NCBI GenBank assembly: GCA_017463485.1
Contig: JAFTPD010000012.1
Span: forward strand, 55,783 to 119,782
Origin: Clostridia bacterium
GTDB taxonomy: Bacteria; Bacillota; Clostridia; Oscillospirales; CAG-272
DNA: 64,000 nucleotides
Direction: 5' to 3'
The position numbers and the translations under genes were made by a program. The notes beneath the pieces are model-generated. The model searched no databases and was not told the origin of the DNA. It was given only the letters and a program-made list of their open reading frames with translations. Shown here piece after piece: positions 8,036 through 16,759 of this stretch (its first letter is position 1; each line of letters opens with the position of its first letter).

Positions 8036-9145
8036 GTGAAAAATTTCATAGATCAGCGAAACATGAAGCGGTCTAACGCCGCCGAGGTCTTCAATCTCAT
8101 CCGCGAAAACGGAAAAATGACGCGCCGCGAGATCGCCGACACCATGGACATCAGCTGGGGAGCGGTATCTACTATCGTCGCTCGGCTTATCGAGGAAGAA
8201 TATCTCGTGGAGGTCAAGGACAGCTCTGCCACCTCGGCAAAGGGACGAATTCCCTTCTGCCTTGAAGTAAACGGAGAGGAGCATTTTGCCGTCGGAATTG
8301 ACGTCAACCGCTCGGGATTTTCGGCTGTGCTTGTCAACCTTAAAAATCACGTTCTCGGGAAGTGGACAGCGGAAGCGGATTTCTCCAGCCGCGAATCGCT
8401 TACATGCGGAGTTACCGACTTTATTTCGGGCGTGCTTGAGCATACGGAGGGACACCGCGTGCGCTGTATCGGGGTTGCTATGCAAGGCGTTGTAGACTCC
8501 GAAAAAGGAATTTCCTATTCTCTTCCCGGCTGCAAGGACTGGGAGTCTGTAAACCTTGCCGAGCTGATTCGCGACAAATTCGGGATTCCCGTATATATTG
8601 AGCACGACCCCAACTGTATTCTTTACGCATCCTTAACCGATTTCTCGGAGGATACGCTGCTTTTGAGAATAGATAAGGGAATTGGTATGGCGGCAACTCT
8701 CGGAGGTCGTATACTTGCAAAATCCGGCATACTTGAGGTAGGTCACACCTGCGTGGTTCGCGACGGCAGACCTTGTATGTGCGGACGGCACGGTTGCCTT
8801 GAGCAATACGCATCCATGCGCGGTATTGCAAAGGCGTCGGGAATGGAATTTTCACGTCTTGCCGAAGCCGCGCGCAACGGAGATGCGAAGGCGTCGGAAT
8901 ATTTTAACGAAGCGGCAAAATATCTTGCGTACGTCATCTCAAACGTGTCCCACTTACTGTGTGCGTATAACGTTTTGCTGTGCGGAGATATGTGCGGCTA
9001 CCGCGACTTGTTTGCAGACAAGCTGACCTGTATCCTTGCGAATAGCGCACCCAACGTAAAGGTTTCCTATACCGACGTTGAAAATGCACCTCTCGGTGCG
9101 GTGCTTATAGCTATCGACCGCTCGCTTGAGCAGATAGACATTTAA
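8036..9145 (+). CDS. ROK-family transcriptional regulator (NagC/XylR type)
   Basis: 369 residues. Residues 10-60 form a winged helix-turn-helix ('EVFNLIRENGKMTRREIADTMDISWGAVSTIVARLIEE'). The remainder is the sugar-kinase-like ROK fold with the zinc signature 'GHTCVVRDGRPCMCGRHGCLEQYAS' around residues 236-260. These proteins repress carbohydrate operons and release DNA on binding a sugar ligand. The start is a GTG preceded by AAAGGAGG, 9 bases upstream. The palindrome just upstream is the obvious autoregulatory operator. It heads the sugar operon at 9233-16301. Ligand unknown. Confidence 0.9.
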   Translation: MKNFIDQRNMKRSNAAEVFNLIRENGKMTRREIADTMDISWGAVSTIVARLIEEEYLVEVKDSSATSAKGRIPFCLEVNGEEHFAVGIDVNRSGFSAVLVNLKNHVLGKWTAEADFSSRESLTCGVTDFISGVLEHTEGHRVRCIGVAMQGVVDSEKGISYSLPGCKDWESVNLAELIRDKFGIPVYIEHDPNCILYASLTDFSEDTLLLRIDKGIGMAATLGGRILAKSGILEVGHTCVVRDGRPCMCGRHGCLEQYASMRGIAKASGMEFSRLAEAARNGDAKASEYFNEAAKYLAYVISNVSHLLCAYNVLLCGDMCGYRDLFADKLTCILANSAPNVKVSYTDVENAPLGAVLIAIDRSLEQIDI

Positions 9146-9158
9146 CACGCGACCAATT

Positions 9159-9176
9159 CAAGGCTTGCCTTGTTTT
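9159..9176 (+). terminator. Small hairpin with T-run after the ROK gene
   Basis: CAAGGC-TT-GCCTTG (9159-9172) followed by TTTTG. It is short, so it probably attenuates rather than stops transcription into the dehydrogenase. A second hairpin, TTCGGC-TGT-GCCGAA (9199-9213), sits directly upstream of the next ribosome-binding site. Confidence 0.45.
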
Positions 9177-9232
9177 GCATAAATTTAAAATTTTTATATT
9201 CGGCTGTGCCGAAAGAAAGGAAAGGTATAGAC

Positions 9233-10249
9233 ATGAGAGCAGTACAAATCAAAAAGCCGGGCGAAATAGCCCTCATTGACGCCCCCATCCCTCAGCCCCC
9301 CGCAGGATGGGCGCGAATCAAGGTTTCTGCGGCGGCAGTGTGCGCCACTGACCTTGAGGTCATTGACGGCAGAATTCCCGCAAATTACCCCCTCATCCCC
9401 GGTCACGAGTGGAGCGGTGTTGTTGAGAGCGTCGGAAGTCCCGAGGACTCCGCGTGGGTTGGCAAGGCAGTTATCGGAAGCAACGACGTGGTTTGCCTCC
9501 ATTGCGACGCTTGCAGAAGCGGAAATTGGAGATATTGCAAGGATTTTGAGGAGATCGGATTCAGACGTAACGGCGCGTACGCCGAGTACGTTATCGTTCC
9601 CGTATACGGTCTTTGCGAAAAGCCCGCGCACGTTCCCTTTGAGGTTGCGGCACTCTGCGAGCCTCTCGGCGTAGCTCTCGGCACGCTTGAAAAGGCAAAT
9701 GCAAAGTTTGGCGACACTCTCGTTATTATCGGCGCAGGCTCTATCGGTCTTTGCATGCTGGTTGCGGCAAAGGCTATGGGTATGAGAAAGATCGTTGTTG
9801 TAGCTAACTCCGAGCGCAGACTCAAGGTTGCAAAGGACATGGGCGCGTATGCGACCATTGCTACCTCCAAGCAGGACATTTTTGAGGAGCTGAAAAGAAT
9901 TCATCCCGAGGGAACTGACGTTGTAATTGAAGCAACGGGAATTGAGTCCTGCATCCAGACCTCGCTTAAGATCACCCGCAAGGGCGGCACTATCGCGCTT
10001 GCAGGCTACGGCAGAGGCAAGGAAATGACCATTCGTATCGACGACATCCACGTTAACAACCTTCGTGTTGTGGGCGCGGGCAACAACTGGAATCAGCACA
10101 AGAAGGCGATTTCCCTTATCGCCGACGGCGTTATTGATCTCGCTCCCATGGTGTCCGAGATCATGCCTCTTGAGGACTTTGACAAGGCTATCGACATGGC
10201 GAGAAACCGCCCCGAGGGCTTTGTAAAGGCTATCTTCAAGTTTGACTGA
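9233..10249 (+). CDS. Zinc-dependent medium-chain polyol/alcohol dehydrogenase
   Basis: A 338-residue MDR enzyme. The catalytic zinc region has 'CATDLEVIDG' and 'GHEWSGVV', and the structural zinc site is 'CLHCDACRSGNWRYC' near residue 85. The Rossmann motif 'VIIGAGSIGLCML' (about 165) binds NAD(P). Closest families are L-iditol, galactitol-1-phosphate and L-threonine dehydrogenases. In this operon a polyol or sugar substrate is inferred. The ATG at 9233 starts the conserved 'MRAVQIKKPG' and follows GGAAAGG. The kinase begins two bases after its stop, implying tight cotranscription. Confidence 0.85.
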   Translation: MRAVQIKKPGEIALIDAPIPQPPAGWARIKVSAAAVCATDLEVIDGRIPANYPLIPGHEWSGVVESVGSPEDSAWVGKAVIGSNDVVCLHCDACRSGNWRYCKDFEEIGFRRNGAYAEYVIVPVYGLCEKPAHVPFEVAALCEPLGVALGTLEKANAKFGDTLVIIGAGSIGLCMLVAAKAMGMRKIVVVANSERRLKVAKDMGAYATIATSKQDIFEELKRIHPEGTDVVIEATGIESCIQTSLKITRKGGTIALAGYGRGKEMTIRIDDIHVNNLRVVGAGNNWNQHKKAISLIADGVIDLAPMVSEIMPLEDFDKAIDMARNRPEGFVKAIFKFD

Positions 10250-10250
10250 T

Positions 10251-11624
10251 ATGACGGAAAATATTTTAGGCATTGATCTGGGTACGTCGTCCGTCAAGCT
10301 GATATTCGGAAAGAATGGCGCGAATATAAAAGCGCGCGAGGGCTATTCCGAAATAAGCGTTGACGGCTGGTGGGACGCTATCTGTCGCGCGGCAAGAACT
10401 ATGGATCTCTCCGAGATTCGCGCGATAGGTCTTTCCTCTCAGGTGGGAACTTATATAATCGACGACGGCGCGGTGATAGGCTGGAACACAGGAGTTGGCA
10501 AGGAGGAGCTGGATGCTATCCTCTCGGACATACCGAGAGAGGTGTTTATCAAGGAAATCTCTATGCCTCATCCCTCCATAATCTCCTATCCCCTGCCGCG
10601 ACTGAAATATATTCTTTCCCACTATGACGGCGTAAGAAAGATATGTATGCCAAAGGATCTTATATGCGAGCGGCTTACGGGCAGCTACGTAAGCGACAAG
10701 TTTTCGTGGCGCGGTCTTGCAAATCTTGACACCTGCACGTATTCCGAATATCTGCTTGACTATATCGGCGCTTCGGATATTTTGCTCCCCGAGCTTCGCG
10801 AGCCTACCGCGCTTGCGGGATTTGTAACGGGCGAAGCGGCGGCACAGACGGGTATCCGCGAGGGTACGCCCGTGTACGTCGGCTGCAACGACTTTTTCTC
10901 GGGCACTGTCGGAATGGGCATGTACGAGGTCGGCGATATGTTCGACATCACGGGGACGAGCGAGCATCTCGGAATAGTTGAAGCTGAGATATCCGACGTT
11001 GACGACGGACTTGTTACGGGAAAATATTTCTTTGGCAACGCGCACTACGGTGTTACCGCTTCAAGCGGAAAATCGCTTGATTTCGGCGGCAAGCTTTATC
11101 CGCTCTGCGACATTGACGCAGACGCAGCTCTTGCCAATAATCCCCCCGTATTTCTCCCCTACCTTTGCGGCGAGCGAGCGCCTATATGGGACGCGGATGC
11201 GCGCGGCGTGTTCTTCGGCATCAACGCCGACACCACACCGCACGACATGGCTTACGCTGTAATGGAGGGAGTGGCGTTCAGCATATACCACATTTACGAG
11301 TGTATGGGCAAGCCCCCCGCCCGTGTCATCACGGTCGCAGGCGGAGCGGCAAAGGACAGAACACTCAATCTTATGAAGGCTTCGCTGTTTGGAGTACCCG
11401 TCCGCACCTGCGCGGAGAGCGACACCTCCGCTCTCGGCGCACAGATCACTGCCGCAGTGGGATTCGGATTTTATCCGTCCATTGAAAAGGCGATACGCGG
11501 AATATGCAAGTATTCCGCCGAGATACAGCCGAACGCGGCACTTGGCGAAACCCTCAAACGGCGGTATGAGATATACAAAAATCTCTACCCCACCCTCAAG
11601 GACTCATTTAAATCATTAAAATAA
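10251..11624 (+). CDS. FGGY-family carbohydrate kinase
   Basis: A 457-residue two-domain kinase. 'ILGIDLGTSSVKL' at the N-terminus is the first phosphate-binding motif, and 'VGCNDFFSGTVGMG', 'DITGTSEHLG' and 'VITVAGGAAKDRTLNLMKASLFGVPV' form the adenosine and second phosphate loops of the FGGY fold (xylulokinase, gluconokinase and related enzymes). It phosphorylates a sugar, polyol or sugar acid, but the specificity cannot be read. The ATG at 10251 is chosen over a TTG nine bases earlier that lies inside the dehydrogenase stop. It is in the operon between the dehydrogenase and the MtlD-like pair. Confidence 0.88.
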   Translation: MTENILGIDLGTSSVKLIFGKNGANIKAREGYSEISVDGWWDAICRAARTMDLSEIRAIGLSSQVGTYIIDDGAVIGWNTGVGKEELDAILSDIPREVFIKEISMPHPSIISYPLPRLKYILSHYDGVRKICMPKDLICERLTGSYVSDKFSWRGLANLDTCTYSEYLLDYIGASDILLPELREPTALAGFVTGEAAAQTGIREGTPVYVGCNDFFSGTVGMGMYEVGDMFDITGTSEHLGIVEAEISDVDDGLVTGKYFFGNAHYGVTASSGKSLDFGGKLYPLCDIDADAALANNPPVFLPYLCGERAPIWDADARGVFFGINADTTPHDMAYAVMEGVAFSIYHIYECMGKPPARVITVAGGAAKDRTLNLMKASLFGVPVRTCAESDTSALGAQITAAVGFGFYPSIEKAIRGICKYSAEIQPNAALGETLKRRYEIYKNLYPTLKDSFKSLK

Positions 11625-11643
11625 ATCAAAGGAGAAAAATACT

Positions 11644-12813
11644 ATGAGTTGTGTTATTTTCGGAGCAGGCAAAATTGCTCGCGGCTTTATCGGCCATCTT
11701 TTGTTCATCAGCGGAATCCCCTGCACCTACGTTGAAAAGTTTGACGGTCTTACCGACCTCATCAACGAGCGCGGAAGCTATTTCGTAAATATTCTCGGCA
11801 ATCCCGACGACTCCTGCCGCGTTACGGGTGCTAAGGCTCTCAAGTTCTCTCAGGAGGACGAGGTAGCGGCAGCCATCGCCGAGGCTGATGCAGTATTCAC
11901 CGCTGTCGGTGGCAAGAATCTGCTGGAGATCGCTCCCCTTATCGCCAAGGGTATCAAGGCGAAGGCTAAGGTCGGCGGCAAGCTCAACGTAGTTACCTGC
12001 GAGAACTGGAAGCTGCCCGCAAACATTCTCCGCGACGCTATCATTCCCACTCTCGACGAATCCGAGCTTGCTTACTTCAACGAAAACGTAGGTATCACCG
12101 AGGCTGTTATCATGCGCTCCGCTATCGAGGCAGGTGCGGATCAGCTCCGCGAAGACCCGCTGGTAGTTAACGTACAGAACTTCTGGGAGCTTCCCGTTGA
12201 CGCATCCAGACTCAAGGGCAATCTTCCCGAGATCAAGGGACTGAAGCTCGTTGAATCCTTCACCGGCTTCCTTGAAAGAAAGTTCTACACCTATAACGCC
12301 GCAAACGGAACGACCTCCTTCGTCGGCGCGCTTCTCGGCTACGAAAAGATAGCCGACGCGGCTCACGACGAGCGCATCATTGAGATTCTTGAGGGCGTTT
12401 ATTCCGAGACCGCTCAGGCACTTTCCAAGAAGCACAACTTCCCGCTGGACGAGCAGATGGCGTTCACTCGCACCTCCAAGGCAAAGCTTCAGGACTACAC
12501 TATCGTTGACTTTATCGAGAGAAACGCTCGCGACCCGATCCGCAAGCTGGGTCCCGACGACCGTCTTGTAGGCTCTGCACGCCTGGTGCTTGAATACGGC
12601 ATTATGCCTCACAACCTCTGCATTGCTATCGCGGCGGCTATCCACTACTACAACGAGACCGACGAGTTTGCAATCAAGCTCAAGGAGATCAGAGAAACAC
12701 AGGGTATTGACGCAGTTATCCGCGACGTGTGCAAGGTAGATCCCAACGGCACTCTCGGTCTGCTTATCAAGGAAAAAATTGAGCTTATCAAGGAAAGAGG
12801 TTGGCTGAAATGA
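11644..12813 (+). CDS. Mannitol-1-phosphate 5-dehydrogenase-like protein (first paralog)
   Basis: 389 residues of the mannitol dehydrogenase family. The N-terminal 'CVIFGAGKIARGFIGHLL' is the typical NAD-binding start of MtlD-type enzymes. The C-terminal all-helical domain carries 'RKFYTYNAANGTTSFVGALLGY', corresponding to the family's Lys-x-Asn active-site region. These enzymes interconvert hexitol-phosphates or aldonates with ketose forms using NAD. GGAG is 8 bases upstream of the ATG. The following paralog starts within its stop codon (ATGA overlap), suggesting a heterodimer or two successive oxidations. Confidence 0.8.
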   Translation: MSCVIFGAGKIARGFIGHLLFISGIPCTYVEKFDGLTDLINERGSYFVNILGNPDDSCRVTGAKALKFSQEDEVAAAIAEADAVFTAVGGKNLLEIAPLIAKGIKAKAKVGGKLNVVTCENWKLPANILRDAIIPTLDESELAYFNENVGITEAVIMRSAIEAGADQLREDPLVVNVQNFWELPVDASRLKGNLPEIKGLKLVESFTGFLERKFYTYNAANGTTSFVGALLGYEKIADAAHDERIIEILEGVYSETAQALSKKHNFPLDEQMAFTRTSKAKLQDYTIVDFIERNARDPIRKLGPDDRLVGSARLVLEYGIMPHNLCIAIAAAIHYYNETDEFAIKLKEIRETQGIDAVIRDVCKVDPNGTLGLLIKEKIELIKERGWLK

Positions 12814-13910
12814 GCAATAAAATAGCAATGATCGGCGCGGGCAAGACCGGCCGTGGATTTATCGGCAGACTGCTTGCCGAGGACAACAAGGAAATTCTTT
12901 TTGTGGACAAAAACGCCGCTCTCGTTGACGCACTCAACGCCGCAGGCTCCTTTAAGGTCAGCTTTTTCGGCGGTGTGCGCGAGCCTATGACCGTTTCAAA
13001 TTATAAGGCGGTAACTTGGGAAAACGCAGATCTCTCGGATATTACTATCATTATGGTATCCGTCGGCGGAATGAACTTAAAGGACGTTGGAGCAGAGCTT
13101 AAAAAGCTTATTAACGACGGCAAAATGCGCCACATTATCGTTGGCGAGAACGCATCTCACCCTGCAAAAACTCTTGCAGAGGCTATCGGACTTGACAACA
13201 TCACCGTCAGCGAGTCTACCGTATTCTGCACCACCATTGAGGACGGCGACATTGATATCGCGTCCGAAAACTACCCTTACCTGCAGTGCGACGCAAAGCC
13301 CCTCGGCGATTTTGAGCTGAACATCAAGACCGTTCGCCCCATTATGGGATTTGAGAACTTCCTGACCCGTAAGCTCTACACATACAACGCCGCAAGCTGT
13401 GTTATCGCATATCTCGGCTACGCAAAGGGATACTCCGACTACGGCGAGGCTGCAAACGACCCCGAGATACTTGAGCTGCTTGACCGCAACTACGCCGCTA
13501 CCAACCGCGTGCTTTGCAAGGTATACGGCTACACCGAGGAGGATCAGCGCGAGTTCGCCGCTCTTTCCAAGCAGAAGTTCTGCGACAGAACCATCAAGGA
13601 CACCGTTGCAAGAAACGCGCGCGAGCCTCAGAGAAAGCTGGCGTTTGCCGAGCGCATTATGGGCCCGCTCTGCCTGCTCGACGAGCACGGTGGGGACACC
13701 TCCGTTCTATTGCTGACTGCGGCTGCAGCTCTGCTTTACAGCCACGAATCCGACAAGGCTTGGCAGGAGCTTCGCGACAATAACACTACCGAGGAGCTTA
13801 TGGAAAAGATCTGCGGTATCAAGGCAGATTCTGCTCTTGGACGTGCAATTCTCGAGAAGTGCGAGTTCGTAAAAAATTACATGGAAAGCGGCAAGGGTAC
13901 GCTCGCTTAA
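12810..13910 (+). CDS. Mannitol-1-phosphate 5-dehydrogenase-like protein (second paralog)
   Basis: 366 residues, homologous to the gene before it: 'IAMIGAGKTGRGFIGRLL' for NAD binding and 'TRKLYTYNAASCVIAYLGYAKG' at the catalytic region. The start ATG at 12810 overlaps the upstream TGA in ATGA, and GGAAAGAGG lies upstream within the previous gene. The two copies differ widely, so this is an old duplication rather than a recent tandem one. Having two MtlD-type enzymes side by side is unusual for a mannitol pathway, which needs only one and normally a PTS. None is present here. Confidence 0.8.
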   Translation: MSNKIAMIGAGKTGRGFIGRLLAEDNKEILFVDKNAALVDALNAAGSFKVSFFGGVREPMTVSNYKAVTWENADLSDITIIMVSVGGMNLKDVGAELKKLINDGKMRHIIVGENASHPAKTLAEAIGLDNITVSESTVFCTTIEDGDIDIASENYPYLQCDAKPLGDFELNIKTVRPIMGFENFLTRKLYTYNAASCVIAYLGYAKGYSDYGEAANDPEILELLDRNYAATNRVLCKVYGYTEEDQREFAALSKQKFCDRTIKDTVARNAREPQRKLAFAERIMGPLCLLDEHGGDTSVLLLTAAAALLYSHESDKAWQELRDNNTTEELMEKICGIKADSALGRAILEKCEFVKNYMESGKGTLA

Positions 13911-13935
13911 ACAAAATTACATATTCAAGGTGTTA

Positions 13936-14070
13936 GCGTGAAAGTTTAGAGAGCTGAAACTCAATGTTGCCGTTTCACGCCCAAATTCGACCTAAATATG
14001 GACGAGGTCCATATTGTCGCAAACGACACGGTCGAATTTCAAACGATATTTGTGCCGCCGCAAAGCGGCG
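13936..14070 (+). ncRNA. Structured leader upstream of the GH2 gene (three-way junction)
   Basis: Three successive foldable units lie between the second MtlD-like gene and GH2. GCGTGAAA/TTTCACGC encloses 13944-13972. AAATTCGACC (13983-13992) pairs perfectly with 14030-14039 and encloses two hairpins, AATATGGAC-GAG-GTCCATATT (13995-14015) and GTCG-CAAA-CGAC (14016-14027). CGCCGC-AAA-GCGGCG (14056-14070) abuts the ribosome-binding site. I recognise no known riboswitch consensus and no U-run. Confidence 0.5.
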
Positions 14071-14084
14071 AAATGGAGATTATT

Positions 14085-16301
14085 ATGAAAAGAAATATTC
14101 AGCTTCTTAACGGCTGGTGGGATTACCGCATAGGCGACGGAGAATTTACCAAAAAGCGCATCCCCTATTCGGACTTTGCTACCGGCTTTGCAGAGTGCAA
14201 GCTCAATTTCGACAAAGCCGCAAACACCGCAGGAAAGCGTGCTTTCCTTGTATTTGACGGCATCACCTACGCCGCAGACGTTACCTTCAACGGTAAGGCT
14301 CTCGGCACTATGCTCCCTTACAGCGAATACAGATACGAGATAACCGACCTTATCAGTGAACGCGACAACCTCCTTGATGTTATCGTGCGCGATACCGAGG
14401 TGGTGTTCGGCCCTGCCGAGGGTTGGGAAAATTACAGCGGTATCACCCGCGACGTGTATATCGAATACACCGAGGCGGATATTCTTGACACCGTTTTCTG
14501 GCACGCGGAACTGTCGGACGACTTGAAAGCGGCTGACTGCACGCTTGAGATAAAGACGGACGGTACGGCAAGGAAGTATGCTGTCGAGGTAACGCTTGCC
14601 GAGTCTACGGGCAGAGTGGCATTTGCAGATACCCTCCCCCTCCCTGCGGACGGATGCGTTAAATTCCCCTGCGAATACCCCTCTCTCTGGTCGCCCGACA
14701 CGCCCACGCTTTACTCTCTTTCCGTCACGCTCGTAGCGGATGGCAAGGCTTGTGACACCTACGCTACCCGCGTTGGATTTAAAAAGCTGGTTGCGGGCAA
14801 AAAGAGATTCTACCTCAACGGCGAGCCCTTCTTCTTTATCGGCGTTTGTCGTCACGATATATTTGGCGACCAAGGTCACGTTATGACCGAGGAGCAGATG
14901 TATATGGATATGAAGATGATAAAGGACACAGGCGCAAACTACGTCCGACTCGTTCATTATCCTCATCACAAAAAAATACTTGAGATCGCCGACGAGCTTG
15001 GACTTTTCGTGTCCGAGGAGCCAGGACTCTGGTTCAACGACGTAAAGAACGAGGAGATATTCAACTCCAGCCTTGAGGTTCTGCGCCGTGTGGTAGTTCG
15101 CGACAGAAATCACGTAAGCGTTGCCTTCTGGCTCAGCTTCAACGAGTGCATTTTCACCCCCGAATATCTTACCGCGGCGGCAAAGGTATGCCGCGAGAAC
15201 GACCCCTACCGCATGGTATCGGGTGCAAACTGCATGGACGAAAAGATGACCAAGGAGCATTTTGCCGCTTGCAATCTTGATTTTTACTCCATGCATCCCT
15301 ACACGTGGGACACCTACCGCTTCGTTCAGCTTGCACAGTACCTTGACGACAAGCCGCTGTTCTTCACGGAGTGGGGAGGATACCACGTTTACGACAACGT
15401 GAATTACCTCAAGTCCTCCATTGACCGTATAGCAGAGCTGTGGCACAACCCCGACAACGGTCCCGTGCTTGCAGGCGCGGCTATCTGGTGCTGGGCGGGT
15501 GTTTACGAGTTCAACCGCGCCGCTCCCGCGTGCTATCACGGTGTGCTTTGCGAGGGACTTGTGGACAACTACCGCCGTCCCAATCTAGGCCTTGCGGTAT
15601 TTACAAAATATTTCAAGAAGATCAAAACCCCCAAGGCTATCAACAAATATCTCCACAAGTCGGAGTTTGAGGCAGACGGCAATTACGCGCCCATAAGCCT
15701 TGACGGTATCGCCAACACCGAGGCCCAATCTGCGGCTTGGAATGAAATGATGGCGGAGTCTGCAAAGCCGATCCCCCGCTTCTACTACGACGCACGCAAG
15801 CTGCGAGTCATGAGAAACGGTCCGACGCTGCCCGAAAAGGTCATGTCCCTCGGTGCGCTTCCCGTGGATCTGTTGCAAAAGCCTATTGTTATCAATGCAA
15901 ACACTCCGTTTGAGCTGAACGTCGGCAGAGCTGTTGACGGTCTGTGCTTTATCGGCAACGTAAGTATGCCCTGCGGCTTCCCTATCGGCGGAAAATTCGG
16001 CGAGCTTGCCGCAACGCTGACGCTCTCCTACGCTGACGGCTCGCAGGTAAACATCCCTCTGCGTAACGGTCAGGAGATTACCACCGCCGCAGGCTGGTAC
16101 GGGCCTTCCCGTATCAATCCCGTGGCTTCAGGCGCTCCCCGCGCACTGAAGATCATCAACGATATGGACAGAGAGCATTACGTCGCTAACCTCTTCCGCG
16201 TGGACGCAAACAGCAACGTCCCCCTCGACAAAATCACCGTATCCACCGCCGCAGACACCTATCAGCTCCTGCTTTACGGAGTTACGGTTAAGGAGAAATA
16301 A
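14085..16301 (+). CDS. Glycoside hydrolase family 2 (beta-glucuronidase/galactosidase-like)
   Basis: 738 residues without a signal peptide, so cytoplasmic. The order is the GH2 jelly-roll (1-155, 'LNGWWDYRIGDGEF'), immunoglobulin-like domain ('YPSLWSPDTPTLYSLSV'), TIM barrel with acid/base in 'AFWLSFNEC' (about 355) and nucleophile in 'LFFTEWGGYH' (about 430), then a C-terminal beta region. It removes a terminal beta-linked sugar or uronic acid. As last gene of the operon, it probably feeds its product to the dehydrogenases and kinase. The ATG at 14085 follows ATGGAG; an upstream in-frame ATG at 13998 lies inside the structured leader. Confidence 0.9.
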   Translation: MKRNIQLLNGWWDYRIGDGEFTKKRIPYSDFATGFAECKLNFDKAANTAGKRAFLVFDGITYAADVTFNGKALGTMLPYSEYRYEITDLISERDNLLDVIVRDTEVVFGPAEGWENYSGITRDVYIEYTEADILDTVFWHAELSDDLKAADCTLEIKTDGTARKYAVEVTLAESTGRVAFADTLPLPADGCVKFPCEYPSLWSPDTPTLYSLSVTLVADGKACDTYATRVGFKKLVAGKKRFYLNGEPFFFIGVCRHDIFGDQGHVMTEEQMYMDMKMIKDTGANYVRLVHYPHHKKILEIADELGLFVSEEPGLWFNDVKNEEIFNSSLEVLRRVVVRDRNHVSVAFWLSFNECIFTPEYLTAAAKVCRENDPYRMVSGANCMDEKMTKEHFAACNLDFYSMHPYTWDTYRFVQLAQYLDDKPLFFTEWGGYHVYDNVNYLKSSIDRIAELWHNPDNGPVLAGAAIWCWAGVYEFNRAAPACYHGVLCEGLVDNYRRPNLGLAVFTKYFKKIKTPKAINKYLHKSEFEADGNYAPISLDGIANTEAQSAAWNEMMAESAKPIPRFYYDARKLRVMRNGPTLPEKVMSLGALPVDLLQKPIVINANTPFELNVGRAVDGLCFIGNVSMPCGFPIGGKFGELAATLTLSYADGSQVNIPLRNGQEITTAAGWYGPSRINPVASGAPRALKIINDMDREHYVANLFRVDANSNVPLDKITVSTAADTYQLLLYGVTVKEK

Positions 16302-16309
16302 TAAGTATA

Positions 16310-16358
16310 TGTGGGGCTTCACCCCACACCCCACCAAACTTTCCCCAAAAGAAAGTTT
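16310..16358 (+). other. Two hairpins in the GH2 downstream region
   Basis: TGTGGGG-CTTCA-CCCCACA (16310-16328) and AAACTTTC-CCCAAAA-GAAAGTTT (16336-16358). Neither is followed by a good U-run. Together with the repeat at 16476 they fill the 281-base gap 16302-16582, where I see no gene. Confidence 0.5.
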
Positions 16359-16475
16359 GTATCGAGGAACTTTACTGCGTTTATTTTTGCTTAGATTTGT
16401 TTGGATGGTTACAGCAAGAGCCATCTCTATAACCCCCCGTGGGTCCCTTACCCACTGCGATATTTATTAAAAAAT

Positions 16476-16583
16476 GGAGGCTTTTCGCTCTGCGAAAAGC
16501 CTCCTTAATTATTCACTATTTATCATTCATCATTCATTATTCATCAAAAACGGGATGACTCATTTCGAGTCATCCCGTTTTTT
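16476..16583 (+). repeat. Two-hairpin intergenic repeat, copy A (also acts as terminator)
   Basis: A 13-bp hairpin (16476-16488/16492-16504, TCT loop), an AT-rich spacer of ATTCAT-like units, then a second 13-bp hairpin AACGGGATGACTC/GAGTCATCCCGTT (16549-16561/16567-16579) running into TTTT. The same arrangement occurs on the opposite strand at 48197-48290 with paired substitutions in both stems. Confidence 0.75.
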
Positions 16584-16738
16584 CACTTCTTTTCCTCGTG
16601 GCAGCCCATACCGCACGCGCCGCAATTTCCGCCACACGAGCAAGAGCTCTTGCCACTTTTCTTTTTTCTGACTTCGTTTACGATAACCGCAATAAAGATA
16701 ACCGCGATAACCGTCGCTATGATAATTGTGGGCATCAT
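16583..16738 (-). CDS. FeoB-associated Cys-rich membrane protein
   Basis: A 51-residue protein: one N-terminal membrane helix (residues 2-20, all Ile/Val/Ala), a basic stretch 'RKKKSGK', then a cysteine cluster 'SCSCGGNCGACGMGC' with six Cys. This matches the small Cys-rich proteins that accompany FeoB in Firmicutes; a role in handling iron at the membrane is assumed for the family, not proven. AAAGGAGG precedes a double ATG. It lies 21 bases downstream of feoB in the same operon, and its stop codon overlaps the T-tract of the repeat/terminator. Confidence 0.88.
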   Translation of the reverse strand: MMPTIIIATVIAVIFIAVIVNEVRKKKSGKSSCSCGGNCGACGMGCHEEKK

Positions 16739-16759
16739 AAACCTCCTTTTCGCCGTCGG

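Noticed and set aside
13983-14039. Hammerhead or other self-cleaving ribozyme at the three-way junction
   Set aside because: The hammerhead core (CUGAUGA and GAAA) is absent and the joints are too short.
13992-15539. 515-codon minus-strand frame opposite GH2
   Set aside because: No start signal or recognisable domain; the plus strand encodes a complete GH2 enzyme. Long antisense frames are common in this codon usage.
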